A DNA stretch of 32,900 bases, taken from contig JAPDRN010000218.1 in assembly GCA_030247855.1 (NCBI GenBank), positions 1 through 32,900 of the forward strand, read 5' to 3'. The notes below the pieces were generated by a model, which saw only the letters and a program-made list of their open reading frames with translations, made no database searches and was not told the DNA's origin. This stretch comes from Knufia peltigerae. Lineage: Eukaryota > Ascomycota > Eurotiomycetes > Chaetothyriales > Trichomeriaceae. Position 1 is the stretch's first letter. Each line of letters starts with the position of its first letter. Positions 22,707-32,900 of this stretch are shown here, in pieces. Both the position numbers and the translations under genes were made by a program.

Positions 22707-23987
22707 TTACTTGGTAGGGCCATACCAGTCGTCAAAGCCAAGATCAAAACCCCAGAGAGGAGTGTTGATCCGTTTCGCCTTGCCCAAGCCAGCTAGACCA
22801 TCAAGCACCGTCAAGTCCTTCTCCGAGAGCGGGATGACTTCCTTGTTGCTGGATATGCGCTTCTCACTGACGGATTTCGGAATCGCCACAACGCCTTTGT
22901 TGACGTGATAGCTGATGAGAATTGTGGCCGGGGAAACACCATGTGCGTCGGCAATCTTTTGTACCTCAGGGTCGGACATGATCGGAGCCCCTGAGGAGAA
23001 GCAAAAAGTCAGCTCCTGTTGGATTGTTACAAACAATCAATGATACTAGTTCCTCACCGGTAGAGCCAAGAGGCGAGTATGCCTCGAGCAGGATTCCGAG
23101 CGACTTGCAGTACTCTCGCAGTTTGTGTTGAGGAAGGAAGGGATGCAACTCGACCTGGTTCACGGCCGGCACGACCGTCCACTTCTTGCGAAGCTGTTCC
23201 AAATAGGGGACGGACCAATTGGCTACCCCAATGGCTCGAACCTTGCCTTCACGATAGACTTCCTCCATCTGCCGCCAAGTCTCACTCTGGTCCCATGATC
23301 GGTCGATCGAACGAGTTCCGTCTGGATTCACCGGGAGCAGCTCGCTCGATTCATTCTATCGTTCGTCAAGTCAGCCTATCAACGAGGTCAAAAAGTCTGT
23401 AGGAGGGACATGACTCACTGGGACTAGTCGAACAGGCCAGTGGATGAGCTGATGGCATTGAGTCAGCTCTCGGTAGAGTCGAGAATGTACAGACGACTGT
23501 GAACTTACGTAGAGGTCGAGGTAGTCCAAACCCAGATCGTTGAGCGTCTTCTGTAGACCTCCCCTGACGTTGGGCTGGTGTGTGTTCCACAGCTTGCTGG
23601 TGACGAAGATCTCTGAGCGTGGTACTCCGCTATCCTTGATCCCTTGGCCGACTTCACTCTCATTGCCTTTAAGAATGTCACAAGATTGATTTTTGTCTGC
23701 ATACGCGGATGAGCTTACCATAGATCCTGTTGTATGATGTTAGTGAGAAGTGCTGCTACAACACGGGCGCGGAGGAGATTGGTCTCACAGAGCAGCATCA
23801 ATATGACGGTAGCCATTCTTGAGAGCAAAAGCTACGGCATTCCGGACTTCCCCAGGTTCGGATTTCCAGGTTCCTATCCCTGACTGTAAGCGATTTGATC
23901 ATCAACCACAGAACACAGTAGCTAACCAAGACCGACGGCAGGGATCTGTGCGCCAGTGTTGAGGGTGAAGTGAGTGGGCGGGGCCAT
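22707..23987 (-). CDS. aldo-keto reductase, with an 8-nt exon
   Basis: Exons (minus strand): 23927-23987, 23789-23873, 23719-23726, 23509-23666, 23419-23448, 23058-23355 and 22707-22990; 307 residues, typical of the family. The catalytic tetrad is complete: Asp46 (HIDAA), Tyr51 (LIYGNE), Lys76 (TSKLW), His107 (LIHWP). Later motifs are IGVANWSV, AVNQVELHPF, EAYSPLGS and IPKSVS, the NADPH site. The first intron has two usable acceptors; ending at 23874 gives the conserved GLGTW and is preferred. Exon 3 (GATCTATG) supplies the catalytic Tyr codon. It is a cytosolic NADPH-dependent carbonyl reductase for aldehydes, ketones or sugars. Its likely role in the cluster is to reduce a carbonyl made by the oxygenases or to act with the dehydrogenase. 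It is transcribed toward the monooxygenase. Confidence 0.93.
23719..23726 (-). other. 8-nt micro-exon of the aldo-keto reductase
   Basis: Flanked by introns of 62 bp (23727-23788, ending CAACAG) and 52 bp (23667-23718, starting GTAAGC). It contributes L-I-Y-G; without it the frame and the catalytic Tyr51 are lost. Both neighbouring exons join in phase only through it. Confidence 0.82.
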
Positions 23988-25512
23988 TGTGATGGTGCGG
24001 TTTCCAACTCTTCTTCCTTAGTCAGGAAGCAGAAGTATGTAAATGCCGGTTAAAGCAATGCCAGTAACGTTAGGGGAAATATCCTGATCAGAACTTGATA
24101 GCTACCCACGCTTCTTTAAAACAAATAGCAAAATCAATCTGCCTCAATTGAGTAGCCATCGGTTCAAAATTAATATGAGGAAATTCACCCGCGCGGACAT
24201 TTTATTAGAAGTAGGAGTCTGTCGATCTCCGATCCGACAAAGTCTGTTTTTTGTAGTACAACACCTCATCCTGAAGCCCACTTGACACGCACTATGCTTC
24301 ATAGCAAAGAGTGATTCCCGGAGATACTTGACTGCTGCTATGGTGCAGACATGTGTTATCCATCGAAAGGTGACTCACTATCCATATCTAATAGCGAGTA
24401 ACCAGCATATACGTCTGAAATTTTGCCGGCCAAGTTCCTCTTTCTCAGCTGCGCTTGAAATATTATGTCCGATACAGCGCTCAGTCTAACCCCCGGCCTC
24501 TGAGCTTACGTATGTCCGACTTGGCCTTTTTATTTCCCATCTTGCCGTATGCCGCAACTTCTTGTCCTTCTAGAAGCCCCCCCAAGGTCACTTGACCTAG
24601 GCCGAGAGCGAGCGCCGAGATTCCAGCAGTCCGAAAGTAGTGCGTGTAGAGCTTATGAGCACAATAATACAGTGAGTGACCTCAAGTCTGTGACATTAAT
24701 TTTTAAACCGCAACGTATAGAGATTTATGAACGTCATGAAGAGTTCAAAACTTCGCCATTTGGTGGTGGTGAGAATTTCTTTATCGATGAGTAGTGGTGA
24801 GGGGCGGTCGCGATGAGCAAGTCCAATTCATTTAGAATTTCCAAGAGATTTCGCTCCTGGCTACCCGAATTGCTAACCATCTTTTGAAAGTAAGTAATTG
24901 GAAATGTTGACCGTGAGATGTACTTCAACAAGGACGTAAGTGCAAACAGAAGGCAGGGAGGCAGGCAGGCAGTGTCAACCTCCTTAGACTCTTCCAAGTT
25001 CATCAAGGCCACGACAATAATTCATTGCCGCCTTTAATTTTCTGCAATGCGTTCGTGCCTAATTTTACCCTAGATTGGTGAAAATCAAGAAATACTGGAT
25101 CCGGATAGAGTAACATGTCTTTCTACTCATAGGTGTAGCACTCCGTCTACAAAGCTTCTCAGAACCTTTATCTTTAATGCACAGCCCTTTTGAAGCGTTA
25201 GACTTTAAGATTTTAAGACCTGTCATCGTTTTAGCAGAAGCTCCTTGATCTATTCACTCTACTTGCAAGGCAATTTACATGTATATAAGTGCGAGAAAGA
25301 TCTCATAGATCCTTCTAAACTAGATTACGTGTTTCTCTGTAGTATTTACTGCTCGTTAAGCCTAATTGATATTGTATGCCTCCTATCCATTTTATTTGTG
25401 AGATATACAGACTCGTGACGTTTTAGTTGCCGAGAATGTTACGGGCGTTAGCTCTCCTTTCATAAGAGAGGACACATGGCAGTGTATATCCCCCAGAAAA
25501 TCTCTCTGAGGC
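23988..25512. other. intergenic, no gene recognised
   Basis: 1.5 kb. The left end is the aldo-keto reductase promoter (minus strand). The rest is moderately AT-rich with short open frames lacking motifs or convincing codon use. A small GGCA/GGGA tract (aggcagggaggcaggcaggc) lies at about 24951-24970. No tRNA-like clover-leaf was spotted by eye. Confidence 0.45.
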
Positions 25513-26201
25513 CTAGCAATTCTGTTGTGGTAATGGCCACTGACAATATGTTCCAATCCTCGGGTAGGAAGCCTCTAAGTACCATGCCATAGTCGAATAT
25601 TTGTCAGCCTGACCAGGTTCGGCTACGTCCTCGTCCTCTGTTCCCACAGCGATGTACGCTCGCGACCGTTTTTGCTCAGTGGGACGTAAAACAAGGTAGA
25701 CGTCACTAGCCCGAGTTACATTGACATAAATGCTGAGCAACGAGTACCCGGATACAACGCCGCCGGGCTCTGAGAAGGGTCGGATATTAGTTGATTCTGA
25801 GGTGAGAACCTTGTACGCAATATAGTTCTTGGGAATCGGTACGTCGGTGTCGAGCTCAGACGAGTTTGTCGTGTCGACCTTGCTATACTCGTCTGGGACT
25901 ATGAGGTGTGCGCCTATAACCCATAGGTCTGGACGGTCGTCCACGATCGTGGTAATATTTGGGATACCGACACCAACATGAGCAGAAGACACGCTGCCGT
26001 TGAAGGACAGCCTCTGCCAGGACGGCAATGACGGGCACTCAAAATTTGTCTTAAATGTTCGAGCAATGGGGCTGTGTCTGGATAGGGCCAGGCGGTAGAG
26101 AGACTGGTATGAGTGCCATCGTCCAAGTAGCCAATATGGGCGTGGCTTCCTAGTAGCAACATAGGCACAACAAAGGAAAGCTTCTTAATCGAATGCATCA
26201 T
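25513..26201 (-). pseudogene. secreted protein of unknown family, apparent frameshift
   Basis: The start encodes a clear signal peptide (two Met, then KKLSFVVPMLLLG, ending SHAH), so export is expected. The frame then stops making sense. A second frame, open from upstream of about 26028 to the stop at 25513, continues with a Val/Ile/Ser-rich, probably beta-rich domain (for example RLSFNGSVSSAHVGV and SLLSIYVNV) ending in QQNC. The two frames differ by one base. No GT-AG intron of normal length joins them in phase. The simplest reading is a one-base loss near an A/T run at 26041-26047, after which the product would read on as one secreted protein of about 230 residues. A sequencing error or an unusual intron are alternatives. 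The family is not recognised. It lies at the edge of the RIP block. Confidence 0.5.
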
Positions 26202-26591
26202 GATGCTAATGACGATGTTCAGCGCTTAATGATCATAAGGGTGCGAATTTTAGAGATCTATTGTAGGGACAAACCTTTCTGCACGACTGATTTATAGCAA
26301 AAGAAATACCACCCTCTATCCCCACTTAAATATGGTCGGCACCAATTGGTTTTGAGGACCTTAAGAGGCCAACTATTACTAAATACTTGGGACAAGTTCA
26401 GGTTTCTCTGCTTGCGCCAAACCAAAGAGCTTTCGCTGATCAGAGTGAAAACTTAAAATGAGTGGGAATGAGGACAAAGCTATTACTTACGTATAGGGAT
26501 GTGGGTCACATTGTTATCGTTCATAGTGATAGAGGCGCTAAGATTCAATCTTTTATGAACTTTTGAATTACCTTAGGGGCGGGTAAACATG
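26202..26591. other. transition zone to the right RIP block
   Basis: 390 bp of intermediate composition: the promoter of the secreted-protein gene on the minus strand, then anonymous sequence. No gene seen. Confidence 0.4.
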
Positions 26592-27405
26592 CCTAACACT
26601 ATTACGCCGTGAACGGGTGACCCGTCCACATATAAAGTAGGTCTTAGCATAGAGAGCGGGTAAACCATCCATAGGGTGATCTATCCACACACAAAATTTA
26701 AGCTTTCTACACTTCACTTTTCCTATTAAGTGATTAAACACATTTAGTGCTGTATCATAATAATCACTATGAATTTTATTAATATTTTTTCTATAGTTTA
26801 TCTAATATACCTAATAGTTTATCTAAGCTTACTTTAAGCTCTTTTAGCCTATTATATAAGTTAGTAATAAATAATAATATCCTAAATCCTCACTAAAACA
26901 CTTAACTATTTACTCTAATCTCACTAGTTTAATAGCTATAATTATTTATAACTTATAACATTATTCTTTACACTAAATACTAAATATATTATATACCTAA
27001 AAAGAACTTAAAAGAATATTTAAAGAGAAAGTATAGTATTACTAAAGAGCGAGTAAAGAGTATTAAGGAATAAGTCACTACTTAGAATATTACTATTAAG
27101 ATTACTAACTCACTAAATAATAGCTTACTTATTTATAGACTTTAATTCTTTAAGGGATTTATCTATATTATTACTTATTTATATAAATACTAAGTTACTA
27201 GTTAAGAGAAAATATAGAGACACTATAGCTATAAATATAGAGTTAATACTTAACGTAAATAAAAAGAGTATTCTATATATTAGAAAGTTATTTTATAACA
27301 CTTCTTCACGAAAGCTAAAGTTAAGGATTATTAAGTAGTGTAATAAGCTCTTATTATTAATAATTTAAAGGCTAACTTAGGCACTATAAATACTAAAAAC
27401 CTTAA
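26592..27405 (+). repeat. direct repeat (probable 5' LTR)
   Basis: Aligns with 30272-31085 at a constant offset of 3680 with no gaps by eye over 814 bp. Differences are mostly C to T and G to A in the right copy. Its first 150 bp keep a high GC level, so this end escaped much of the mutation. Confidence 0.8.
26613..26625. repeat. palindrome ACGGGTGACCCGT inside the left LTR
   Basis: A perfect 6-bp inverted repeat around a central G. A degraded second copy (ATAGGGTGATCTAT) lies at about 26671-26684, both followed by CCACA. In the right LTR the same places are all A/T. It may be an LTR regulatory or hairpin element; its function is unknown. Confidence 0.6.
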
Positions 27406-30271
27406 CATTATTTTAGTATATATTTATAGTAAATATATATATAAATATATTATAAGTAAATAGAATAGAGAATAAATAATATCTTAAGACTTCACACTAA
27501 GTATACTTACTAAGTATGTAATGCTAAGAGAACTTAGGGGAACCATATAACTATCGTAGGCTTCTCATATAAGGAACTTCTCTTCCTTATGCTTTAAGTT
27601 CTTATAACTAGAGTACCTAGATAGAAAAATCTATTTTTATTATATTATTACTTTATCTATTCTATAAACTATTCCTAACATTCTTAAAGTATAAACCTAA
27701 ATTAGTTAGAGTATATATATAATGGCTCCTAGTATATAAAGTATAGAAGCTATACACTTAGGAAATAATCCTAAGAGTACTCTTAGTGAGACTAAACCTA
27801 TAGAGTTCTTTAATAAGGGTGTAACTCCTCATAAGAAGTATATCTTTAGTGACCTTATTAAAAGAGAATCTTAGAGCGATACTCTTATAAATAGTGAAGA
27901 CACTATAGTCTATATAAGATATGTAAAGTTATAATGCCTTCTTATAAGGAAGTATTTAGAGCGAAAGACTTAGGTAATAAAGGATAAACTAAACAGGATT
28001 AAGTTAACTTAGTATATTAAAGTTATAAGCACTACGCTACTTACCTATAAGTAAACCCATACTAAGTTAGCGGCTAAGAGTGATTATTTAGCGAAATACA
28101 TTAAACTAGCCGCACCTCTAAAGTTTAATAGATAAATAATAGAGAGCCTTTAAAAGTATAAAATAGACTAAAATAGAATATTTTAAATCATGACACTATT
28201 AGCTAATAATTAGTATATAGAATATATTACTATTATAGCTACCTTCTTAAAGAAGAGAGCAGAAAAGGCTTAGAAGTGAGATAATAAAACCTTTAATCGC
28301 TAGGATAAGTATATTTTATACCTAAAGAGTGTAGTCACTATGTCTATAGTCCATAAGAGTTAAGTAATTAGTTAGCTATATATAACGAAACAGAAGAAAG
28401 AATAAAAGGTTTAAGACTATATTAGTAAGATTAAAATAATTAAGGCTAATATTCTATTCATAATAAAAGATAAGACTTAAGTCTAGGTAATACTTAATAG
28501 CTTAAAGCTTATAATTCGCGCAGAAGTTATATATAAATATTAAGAGATTCTCTTAAGGGAGTAAGTCATTAAATTAGCTATTCATTATGAGAAGATTTTA
28601 GAATATTATTAAAAGATAGAATCACTAAAGAGAAATTCCTTTAGATTATAGTGAGTAAAACGCGAGATAGTTATAAGAGATAGCTAACCTATACACGCTC
28701 TCTCTAAAGATAAATTAGCCTCATAAAATAAGGTTTAAAGGGAAAGTGTTAGTAAAGATATAAGGAAGTGCCCCAAATAGATATCTATCCTAAAATTCAC
28801 TAGAAAATGTTATGAGTATAGTGAGATAGAATACAAAGAGACTATTTATCCTAAGAAAAGTGAGAGAACTATATATAAAATATATAGAAACTATTAAGAA
28901 TTAAAAAACTAAATATTAGTATTATAAGTGCCTTAGAAACGCTAGAAGTATAACTATATATAGCATAAATAAAAAACACCCTTATATATAACATTAAGAT
29001 TAATACCTTAAAAGGTAAGGTAATTATCTATACACTCTATAATAGTAAAGCGTAAGCGAATTTTATATCCTAATTTCTTATCGTGAAAAGGGGGCTAAAA
29101 CTAATAAATAATAATAACTAAATAAACTTTATTAATAGTTAATTAGTATAGATATATAAATAATATACTCTCACTATATAGATAATAAATATATAGAGAG
29201 TATATATAAAGTATATATAAACATTTATTACTATTAATATTTAGGGATATAATATAATTCTAGGTTATCCCTAGTTATAAGATACTAACTCATAAATAAA
29301 CTAAAGAGAAAACACTTAGGAGATATTATAGTGAAGTAATATCTATATTAAATAAGTTTTAATGGCTACTATAAAGAGAGACTTAAATTATAAGATCTTT
29401 AGTATTATACTTATACTTACTTTATATTATAAGGGAGATACACACTTTACGCTCATATCACTTATAAAAAAAGATATTAAATTACTAGGGAAGTATTAAG
29501 ACTATAAGGAGGTTTTCTATAAGCTAAATATTACTTCACTTAAGATAAAGATCTAAATAAGATATCACATTCCTATTATAAAGAGAGAATTAGTTCCCTA
29601 TAGATTATTATACTCTCTTAGCACTAAGGAGCTAGTAATACTATATAATTACCTTAAGAAAAGTATATAAAAGGGCTAAATTTAACTAAGTAAATTACTT
29701 ATAAGGGCGCTTATTCTCTTTGTATAAAAGAAAGATAGTAGCTTATAACTCTATATTAACTATTATGCGCTAAATAAGATAACCTATAAGAATTAGTATT
29801 TCTTACTCCTAATACCTAAGATTTTAGACCGTATTAGTGAAAAGAGTATTTTCATAAAACTTAACCTTAGGAACGCTTACTATAGAATTCTAGTTATAAA
29901 AGAAAATCACTAGAAGATAGCGTTTCACACGCGATATAAGCACTATAAGTACCTAGTTATGCCTTTTAAATTAACGAATGCGCTCGTATCGTTTTAGTTA
30001 TATATGAATAAGGCGCTAAAGAGATTACTTAATATTATTTACATAACTTTTATAGATAATATTCTTATCTTTAGTAACATACCTAAGAAGTATATAGAAT
30101 ATATGTAATAAGTTCTATAATGCCTTAAGGAGTATAAACTCTTCGTAAAACTATTAAAGTGCGAATTTAATATAAGATAAATTAACTTCTTAAGGTATTA
30201 TATTAGTGCTATAAAAATATTAATAGATTTATATAGGGTAGCCATAATTTAGGAGTGATTTATACCTTAAT

Positions 30272-31085
30272 TTTAACATTATTATACTATAAATAAATAA
30301 TTTATTTATATATAAAGTAAGTCTTAATATAGAGAGTAAATAAATTATTTATAGAGTAATTCATTCACACATAAAATTTAAGCTTTCTATACTTCACTTT
30401 TCTTATTAAGTAATTAAACATATTTAGTACTACATTATAATAACCACTATAAATTTTATTAATATTTTTTCTATAGTTTATTTAATATACTTAATAGTTT
30501 ATTTAAGCTTACTTTAAACTCTTTTAACTTATTATATAAATTAGTAATGAATAATAATATTCTAAATCCTCACTAAAACACTTAACTATTTACCTTAATC
30601 TTACTAGTTTAATAACTATAATTACTTATAACTTATAGCATTATTCTCTACACTAAGTACTAAGTATATTATATACTTAGAAAGAACTTAAAAGAATATT
30701 TAAAGAGAAAGTATAGCATTACTAAAGAGTGAATAAAGAGTATTAAGGAATAAGTCACTACTTAGAATATTACTATTAAAGTTATTAACTCACTAAATAA
30801 TAGCTTACTTATTTATAAACTTTAATTCTTTAAGAGATTTATTTATATTATCACTAATTTATGTAAATACTAAGTTACTAATTAAGAGAAAGTATAGAGA
30901 CACTATAGCTATAAATATAAAGTTAATACTTAACGCTAATAAAAAGAGTATTCTATATATTAAAAGGTTATCTTATAGTACTTCTTCATAAAAGCTAAAG
31001 CTAAGAATTATTAAATAATATAATAAGCTTTTATTATTAATAATTTAAAGGCTAACTTAGGCGCTATAAGTACTAAAAACCTTAA
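30272..31085 (+). repeat. direct repeat (probable 3' LTR)
   Basis: Partner of 26592-27405. It is the more heavily mutated copy, especially over its first 150 bp, where the GC-rich palindrome of the left copy has been converted to A/T. Similarity ends abruptly after 31085. Confidence 0.8.
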
Positions 31086-32900
31086 ATCTTTACTTAGTAC
31101 TTTAGTGTTTAGATTAAATTCTAGGTATTTTAGTTAATTACTTTACTCTAATATCTCTTAAGCTATTCTATCTTAAATTAAGAATACTATTTAGTGTAAT
31201 AAAGCATATTACTAGTAAATTAGTAAATCTAATTATGTTTCTAAGATTTTCTTATAGTTATATAAGAATTAATTTTATTATTATATCTTTAGTGTAGACA
31301 CTAAGGTAGTAACTATATCTTATAAAACCCTATTCTATCCTTAAGGATTAAGTATTCCTACTAGAAATACTACTAAGTCACTAAGAATAAACTAATTAAT
31401 TTATCCGCTTACTTAGGGTAGAGATAGAAATACTCTATAGGAATACTTTTATCTATATAAGTATTACCTACTTAGATCTAAATAATAATTATACCATTAG
31501 AATACTCTTATTAAGATAAATAAAACATCACTAATTATAAAAGCTAATAATGTGTAGTTATTATAATATAATTTTAATGAGATAAGGATTAATTAGGAAT
31601 TAGAGTTAAGTTATTACCTAAATATTATTTTATATATCTTACTAAGATTATTATATAATTATTATACGTAAATAAAAGTAGTTAATTATTACTTATTATA
31701 TTTTAACTTTTATATAAGAAGAGATTAATAATAATTAAAATTAATATAAACCTAATAATCTATAATGATTAATATTATTTATTAATTTATATAACTTATA
31801 ATTACACTATATTATCTCTTAAATTATATCTCTAAAATAAGTATTAAGATCTTAATCTTTAGTAACGAAAAGATATTATTTTTACTTATAAGAGTTAAGT
31901 TTATACTAGTTTAAATAAGGTAAATATATTAGTACTAAGTTAATTACTTATCACTAGTTTTATATTCTCTATTTTAGTGTTACTTTATACTATATAACTC
32001 TATAATTATATTAATAATAATATTAAAACTATTAAATAATATATTTATTATCACTATTAATAGAAAAGAATATTATAATAACTAGTTTTTTAGAGTTAGG
32101 TTTAAGCGCAAATATTTTTTATCTCTTAAGGACTTTAAAAATACTTTATTATGCGCTTAGTCTTAAAGTCTTCACTCTATACTATATTAATATCTAGTTT
32201 ATTTAGTATTTAGATTACCTAAGAAATTTATAGTTATAAGGTTAAGTAGCTATTTAGTTTGAATTTAATTAATATTACTTAGCTCGCTAGTGAAAATACT
32301 TAAATAATTATGTAGTGTCTTTAGGAGAAAAGAGCTATACTTAATATTATATACAAAATTAAGATATAGTGACTTAAGATAGAGTTATTAAAATAAGATT
32401 ATATAAGTTAGTATAACTATACTAAATAATAAGATTATTTTTATAATTAGAATCTTATATATTTTATATAGGTTACTTAAATACTAAAGAAGAATAAGTT
32501 AATACTATAAGAGATCTTAAACACGTTTAATAGACTTACTATTTAGTTAGCTAATAGTGTTACTATACTTAATTATAAGTTATAGTGTTAGTTATATAGT
32601 GAATAAGCTATAATTATTTTTACCTAACTATTTAATTAACTTTAAAATATTAATAGTGAGAACTAATATTTTATATATATTTAACGATTTATTTATTATA
32701 TTTATTAAGTGTGAGACTTTAAGACTTAAACTTAAAGGTATATATATTCTATATAATTCCCTTAATATATAAATAATAATAAAATCACTAATTTATAATC
32801 TTATATAACTATATCTAATCTAATAACTAATAATATATAAATTAATGATTTTATAGCTAATTAAGCTTAAATATTATATTAAGAGATAAACTCTAATAAT
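31086..32900. repeat. RIP-degraded AT-rich block (right end)
   Basis: The same strongly AT-rich, TpA-dominated composition runs to the window end. No coding family could be read through the stops, although it may hold another element. Confidence 0.6.

Larger units (their letters stand above)
26592..31085 (+). mobile_element. RIP-degraded, truncated Ty3/Gypsy LTR retrotransposon
   Basis: Two direct repeats (26592-27405 and 30272-31085) enclose a decayed internal region read on the + strand. At 28808-28849 the frame reads CYEYSEIEYKETIYP: a Gag CCHC zinc knuckle whose later Cys/His positions have become Tyr, as RIP does to TGC/CAC. At about 29851-30075 the reverse transcriptase is recognisable: FIKLNLRNAYYRI, HYKYLVMPFKLTNA and FIDNILIF (from YLDDIL). 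The RT frame ends near 30240 and the right repeat starts 30 bp later, so RNase H and integrase (normally about 2 kb) are absent. It is inactive. No target-site duplication is visible at the ends. Confidence 0.78.

Noticed and set aside
4887..23987. Classical secondary-metabolite biosynthetic cluster
   Set aside because: No scaffold-forming enzyme is present in the window; one could lie outside, but both flanks are RIP-mutated repeats.
24734..25012. 92-codon open frame on the minus strand
   Set aside because: No motif, no splice partner, AT-biased codons; probably chance.
1..32900. CRISPR array, tRNA or rRNA genes
   Set aside because: No regularly spaced repeats, no clover-leaf or rRNA-like sequence noticed by eye; not expected beyond tRNA in this kind of fungal DNA.

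Overview
The window looks like a filamentous ascomycete (Pezizomycotina-type) locus. About 23 kb of ordinary, gene-bearing DNA lies between two very AT-rich blocks (about 1-3060 and 26700-32900). Those blocks have lost most CpA/TpG and are full of TpA and in-frame stops, which is the mark of repeat-induced point mutation (RIP). The genes have short GT-AG introns, mostly 46-80 bp, with CTRAY-like branch sites and typical fungal protein families.

Left block: a heavily mutated DUF3435-type tyrosine-recombinase gene, the family that includes the 'captains' of giant Starship elements. It is readable on the + strand from about 1140 to 2935 and points toward the gene-rich part. Right block: a RIP-mutated Ty3/Gypsy element (+ strand) with a decayed CCHC knuckle and reverse transcriptase, bounded by two 814-bp direct repeats exactly 3680 bp apart. 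RNase H and integrase appear to be missing.

Middle, left to right: an MFS sugar transporter (+, 5 exons); a NADPH-cytochrome P450 reductase (-, intronless) that shares a divergent promoter with a Zn2Cys6 regulator (+, 6 exons; the zinc cluster is split over three exons); a cytochrome P450 (+, intronless); a Gfo/Idh/MocA (inositol-2-dehydrogenase-like) oxidoreductase (+, 5 exons); a very intron-rich Zn2Cys6 regulator (-, about 18 exons) divergent from an NTF2-FAD flavin monooxygenase (+, 3 exons); an aldo-keto reductase (-, 7 exons, one of 8 nt); and a small secreted protein of unknown function with an apparent frameshift (-).

Taken together, there is one importer, a P450 with its own reductase, a second oxygenase, two sugar/carbonyl oxidoreductases and two regulators. 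No polyketide, peptide or terpene synthase is present. This fits a peripheral catabolic or detoxification cluster, for example for a plant glycoside or aromatic, better than a classical biosynthetic cluster. The substrate cannot be told from sequence. The captain-like relic at one edge raises the possibility that the cluster was, or is, cargo of a large mobile element. That is an inference and needs comparison between strains. Exon boundaries were placed by hand from splice motifs, reading phase and family motifs.
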